From Actinernus sp. WN-2022 (lineage: Eukaryota > Cnidaria > Anthozoa > Actiniaria > Actinernidae): a stretch of 64,000 nucleotides of DNA. Where the stretch lies: contig JAOWCC010001616.1 of the NCBI GenBank assembly GCA_030867875.1, forward strand, positions 338,699 through 402,698. Direction: 5' to 3'. Positions 60,685 through 64,000 of this stretch are shown here, in pieces. The notes below the pieces were generated by a model. That model saw only the letters and a list, made by a program, of their open reading frames with translations. It searched no databases and was not told the DNA's origin. The position numbers and the translations under genes are program-made. How positions within the stretch are numbered: position 1 is the stretch's first letter; each line of letters starts with the position of its first letter.

Positions 60685-63600
60685 ATAAAATACCTAGAGA
60701 TCAGGAACTCGTCTTTTTGCCGTTTTCTTGAAAGGGCAAATGACAGCTAAAGATTTTTCTGGCCTTTCTAGCCTATAATTTACTTGTGTTGTGTTAGATC
60801 TATCCCATAATTTCTTTATTGGAGAGCTAGAGGTTTGGGTTTGGTTAGAAAAAGGCCATTTTCTGGTTTTGTACTCAACATACAGGAAACTTCCATCTAT
60901 TAATCTTAATCTACAGGAAGAGAACGTTGTATTGCCGTATAGTGCATCGAAATCCATTAAAAGCTCGAGAAATGGCGCCACATTGACATTTAAGTAACAT
61001 AAGTAAGTTAATGTGTACCTGTTGTCTTTAAAAGCCCGAAAGTCACTTTTCAACTTTTTTTCCCCGATTTTTGTCAGACCTAGCGGAAAATGCTCATTGT
61101 CACTAAGCAAATCGTCACGCCAAACTTCAGGCAAATCGGTTGTTCACGAAAAAGTTCGAAATTCCACACCCCTCCACTCAAAACACCCTCCCCCCATAAA
61201 ATACCTAGAGATCAGGAACTCGTCTTTTTGCCGTTTTCTTGAAAGGGCAAATGACAGCTAAAGACTTTTCTGGCCTTTCTAGCCTATAATTTACTTGTGT
61301 TGTGTTAGATCTATCCCATAATTTCTTTATTGGAGAGCTAGAGGTTTGGGTTTGGTTAGAAAAAGGCCATTTTCTGGTATTTGTACTCAATATACAGGAA
61401 ACGTCCATCGATTAATCTTAATCTACAGGAAGAGAACGTTGTATTGCCGTATTGTGCATCGAAATCCATTACAAGCTCGAGAAATGGCGCCACATTGACA
61501 TTTAGGTAACATAAGTAAGTTAATGTGTACCTGTTGTCTTTAAAAGCCAGAAAGTCACTTTTCAACATTTTTTCCCCGATTTTTGTCAGACCTAGCGGAA
61601 AATGCTCATTGTCACTAAGCAAATCGTGACGCCAAACTTCAGGCAAATCGGTTGTTCACGAAAAAGTTCGAAATTCTACACCCCTCCACTCAAAACACCC
61701 TCCCCCCCCCTCTCCCCCCATAAAATACCTAGAGATCAGGAACTCGTCTTTTTGCCGTTTTCTTGAAAGGGCAAATGACAGCTACAGATTTTTCTGGCCT
61801 TTCTAGCCTATAATTTACTTGTGTTGTGTTAGATCTATCCCATAATTTCTTTATTGGAGAGCTAGAGGTTTGGGTTTGGTTAGAAAAAGGCCATTTTCTG
61901 GTATTTGTACTCAACATACAGGAAACTTCCATCGATTAATCTTAATCTACAGGAAGAGAACGTTGTATTGCCGTATAGTGCATCGAAATCCATTAAAAGC
62001 TCGAGAAATGGCGCCACATTGACATTTAAGTAACATAAGTAAGTTAATGTGTACCTCTTGTGTTTAAAAGCCCGAAAGTCACTTTTCAACTTTTTTTCCC
62101 CGATTTTTGTCAGACCTAGCGGAAAATGCTCATTGTCACTAAGCAAATCGTCACGCCAAACTTCAGGCAAATCGGTTGTTCACGAAAAAGTTCGAAATTC
62201 CACACCCCTCCACTCAAAACACCCTCCCCCCCCCTCCCCCCATAAAATACCTAGAGATCAGGAACTCGTCTTTTTGCCGTTTTCTTGAAAGGGCAAATGA
62301 CAGCTAAAGACTTTTCTGGCCTTTCTAGCCTATAATTTACTTGTGTTGTGTTAGATCTATCCCATAATTTCTTTATTGGAGAGCTAGAGGTTTGGGTTTG
62401 GTTAGAAAAAGGCCATTTTCTGGTATTTGTACTCAATATACAGGAAACGTCCATCGATTAATCTTAATCTACAGGAAGAGAACGTTGTATTGCCGTATTG
62501 TGCATCGAAATCCATTACAAGCTCGAGAAATGGCGCCACATTGACATTTAGGTAACATAAGTAAGTTAATGTGTACCTGTTGTCTTTAAAAGCCAGAAAG
62601 TCACTTTTCAACATTTTTTCCCCGATTTTTGTCAGACCTAGCGGAAAATGCTCATTGTCACTAAGCAAATCGTGACGCCAAACTTCAGGCAAATCGGTTG
62701 TTCACGAAAAAGTTCGAAATTCTACACCCCTCCACTCAAAACACCCTCCCCCCCCCTCTCCCCCCATAAAATACCTAGAGATCAGGAACTCGTCTTTTTG
62801 CCGTTTTCTTGAAAGGGCAAATGACAGCTACAGATTTTTCTGGCCTTTCTAGCCTATAATTTACCTGTGTTGTGTTAGATCTATCCCATAATTTCTTTAT
62901 TGGAGAGCTAGAGGTTTGGGTTTGGTTAGAAAAAGGCCATTTTCTGGTATTTGTACTCAACATACAGGAAACTTCCATCGATTAATCTTAATCTACAGGA
63001 AGAGAACGTTGTATTGCCGTATAGTGCATCGAAATCCATTAAAAGCTCGAGAAATGGCGCCACATTGACATTTAAGTAACATAAGTAAGTTAATGTGTAC
63101 CTCTTGTGTTTAAAAGCCCGAAAGTCACTTTTCAACTTTTTTTCCCCGATTTTTGTCAGACCTAGCGGAAAATGCTCATTGTCACTAAGCAAATCGTCAC
63201 GCCAAACTTCAGGCAAATCGGTTGTTCACGAAAAAGTTCGAAATTCCACACCCCTCCACTCAAAACACCCTCCCCCCCCCCCTCCCCCCATAAAATACCT
63301 AGAGATCAGGAACTCGTCTTTTTGCCGTTTTCTTGAAAGGGCAAATGACAGCTAAAGATTTTTCTGGCCTTTCTAGCCTATAATTTACTTGTGTTGTGTT
63401 AGATCTATCCCATAATTTCTTTATTGGAGAGCTAGAGGTTTGGGTTTGGTTAGAAAAAGGCCATTTTCTGGTATTTGTACTCAATATACAGGAAACTTCC
63501 ATCGATTAATCTTAATCTACAGGAAGAGAACGTTGTATTGCCGTATAGTGCATCGAAATCCATTACAAGCTCGAGAAATGGCGCCACATTGACATTTAGG

Positions 63601-64000
63601 TAACATAAGTAAGTTAATGTGTACCTGTTGTCTTTAAAAGCCAGAAAGTGTCTTTTCAACATTTTTTCCCGGATTTTTGTCAGACCTAGCGGAAAATGCT
63701 CATTGTCACTAAGCAAATCGTCACGCCAAACTTCAGGCAAATCGGTTGTTCACGAAAAAGTTCGAAATTCTACACCCCTCCACTCAAAACACCCTCCCCC
63801 CCCCCCCCCCTCCCCCCATAAAATACCTAGAGATCAGGAACTCGTCTTTTTGCCGTTTTCTTGAAAGGGCAAATGACAGCTAAAGATTGTTCTGGCCTTT
63901 CTAGCCTATAATTTACTTGTGTTGTGTTAGATCTATCCCATAATTTCTTTATTGGAGAGCTAGAGGTTTGGGTTTGGTTAGAAAAAGGCCATTTTCTGGT
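60685..64000. repeat. S-anchored HOR unit 7, incomplete at the window edge (S H K H K R ...)
   Basis: Starts are 60685 (S), 61196 (H), 61720 (K), 62242 (H), 62766 (K), 63290 (R) and 63818 (partial, with AAGATTGTTCTGG). The H-K pair is doubled, period 1046 bp. The R-to-AAGATTGTTCTGG order also occurs at 22187-22712 and 23237-23763, so the continuation beyond the window is probably K' or H. R here has the private change GAAAGTGTCTTTTC. The 528-bp R ends in a 15-C run (63796-63810). Confidence 0.86.

Larger units (their letters stand above)
1..64000. repeat. Satellite array, ~522-bp monomer, 120 full copies plus partial ends
   Basis: The same unit recurs head to tail across the whole window with no inversion and no unrelated flank. 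Using the A of ATAAAATACC as base 1, the first starts are 5, 517, 1040, 1562 and 2086 and the last are 62242, 62766, 63290 and 63818. In order, a monomer holds ATAAAATACC; a T-rich stretch with AGATCTATCC; ATCGATTAATCTTAATC near offset 214; GCCGTATAGTGC or GCCGTATTGTGT near 250; GGCGCCACATTG near 290; a T/C tract near 375; GTCACGCCAAACTTC near 430; GTTCACGAAAAAGTTCGAA near 460; and a final C-rich tract. Neighbours differ by only a few percent by eye. The unit is about 60% A+T with about 15 CpGs. Seen directly: periodicity, orientation and subtypes. Inferred: heterochromatic satellite of a eukaryote. The family is not recognised. Confidence 0.98.

Noticed and set aside
1..64000. CRISPR array
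   Set aside because: The repeat is about 522 bp with no unique spacers between copies. It is a satellite, not a repeat-spacer array.
1..64000. Tandem gene array (5S rRNA, rDNA spacer, histone or tRNA cluster)
   Set aside because: I could find no conserved rRNA, tRNA or histone-like segment, and variation is spread along the whole monomer.
1..64000. Whole array as an assembly artefact
   Set aside because: Monomers differ in many linked private variants and form ordered HORs, which collapse or looping would not create. Individual near-identical neighbours (41000-42040, 4042-5087) and exact C-run lengths do remain open to assembly or base-calling error.

Overview
This window is one uninterrupted tandem array of satellite DNA. 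I could support no protein-coding gene, rRNA or tRNA. Taking the A of the conserved ATAAAATACC motif as the first base of each repeat, the window holds the last 4 bases of one unit (1-4), 120 complete monomers in head-to-tail orientation (5-63817) and the first 183 bases of another (63818-64000). Monomers are 511-528 bp, mean about 522 bp once insertions are removed. The array enters and leaves the window mid-repeat, so its true size is unknown. Below, monomers are numbered m1 (start 5) to m121 (start 63818).

The organism must be a eukaryote with large satellite blocks. Long AT-rich tandem monomers with higher-order structure and an embedded terminal-inverted-repeat element without coding capacity fit pericentromeric, centromeric or other heterochromatin. 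Each monomer keeps about 15 CpG sites, with no obvious CpG loss. This argues weakly against a heavily methylated vertebrate-type genome or for recent amplification. I do not recognise the satellite family and name no species.

Layout. 5-2085: four diverged monomers. 2086-7049: a block containing two monomers that carry a 389-bp element. 7050-26892: three higher-order repeat (HOR) units of 15, 9 and 14 monomers, each starting with the same 511-bp monomer type (S). 26893-40473: a different subfamily ('B'), organised partly as tetramers and trimers. 40474-45694: mixed monomers, including a fresh single-monomer duplication and a small island of B type. 45695-48178: a near copy of 4565-7049, with the third element. 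48179-64000: further S-anchored HOR units of 12, 8 and 4 monomers and a cut-off last unit. Comparing S-anchored units suggests an 11-type canonical order, S-H-K-R-H-G-T-M-E-D-E', from which real units differ by losing, doubling or fusing monomers.

Nothing here works as a gene system. The biology is that of satellite evolution. Visible in the sequence are out-of-register unequal crossovers with junctions in the middle of the monomer, a transposon insertion spread by array amplification, a 5.6-kb block repeated 41.13 kb away, and one strand-asymmetric G-rich/C-rich tract per repeat that gives about 120 regularly spaced potential G-quadruplex/i-motif sites.
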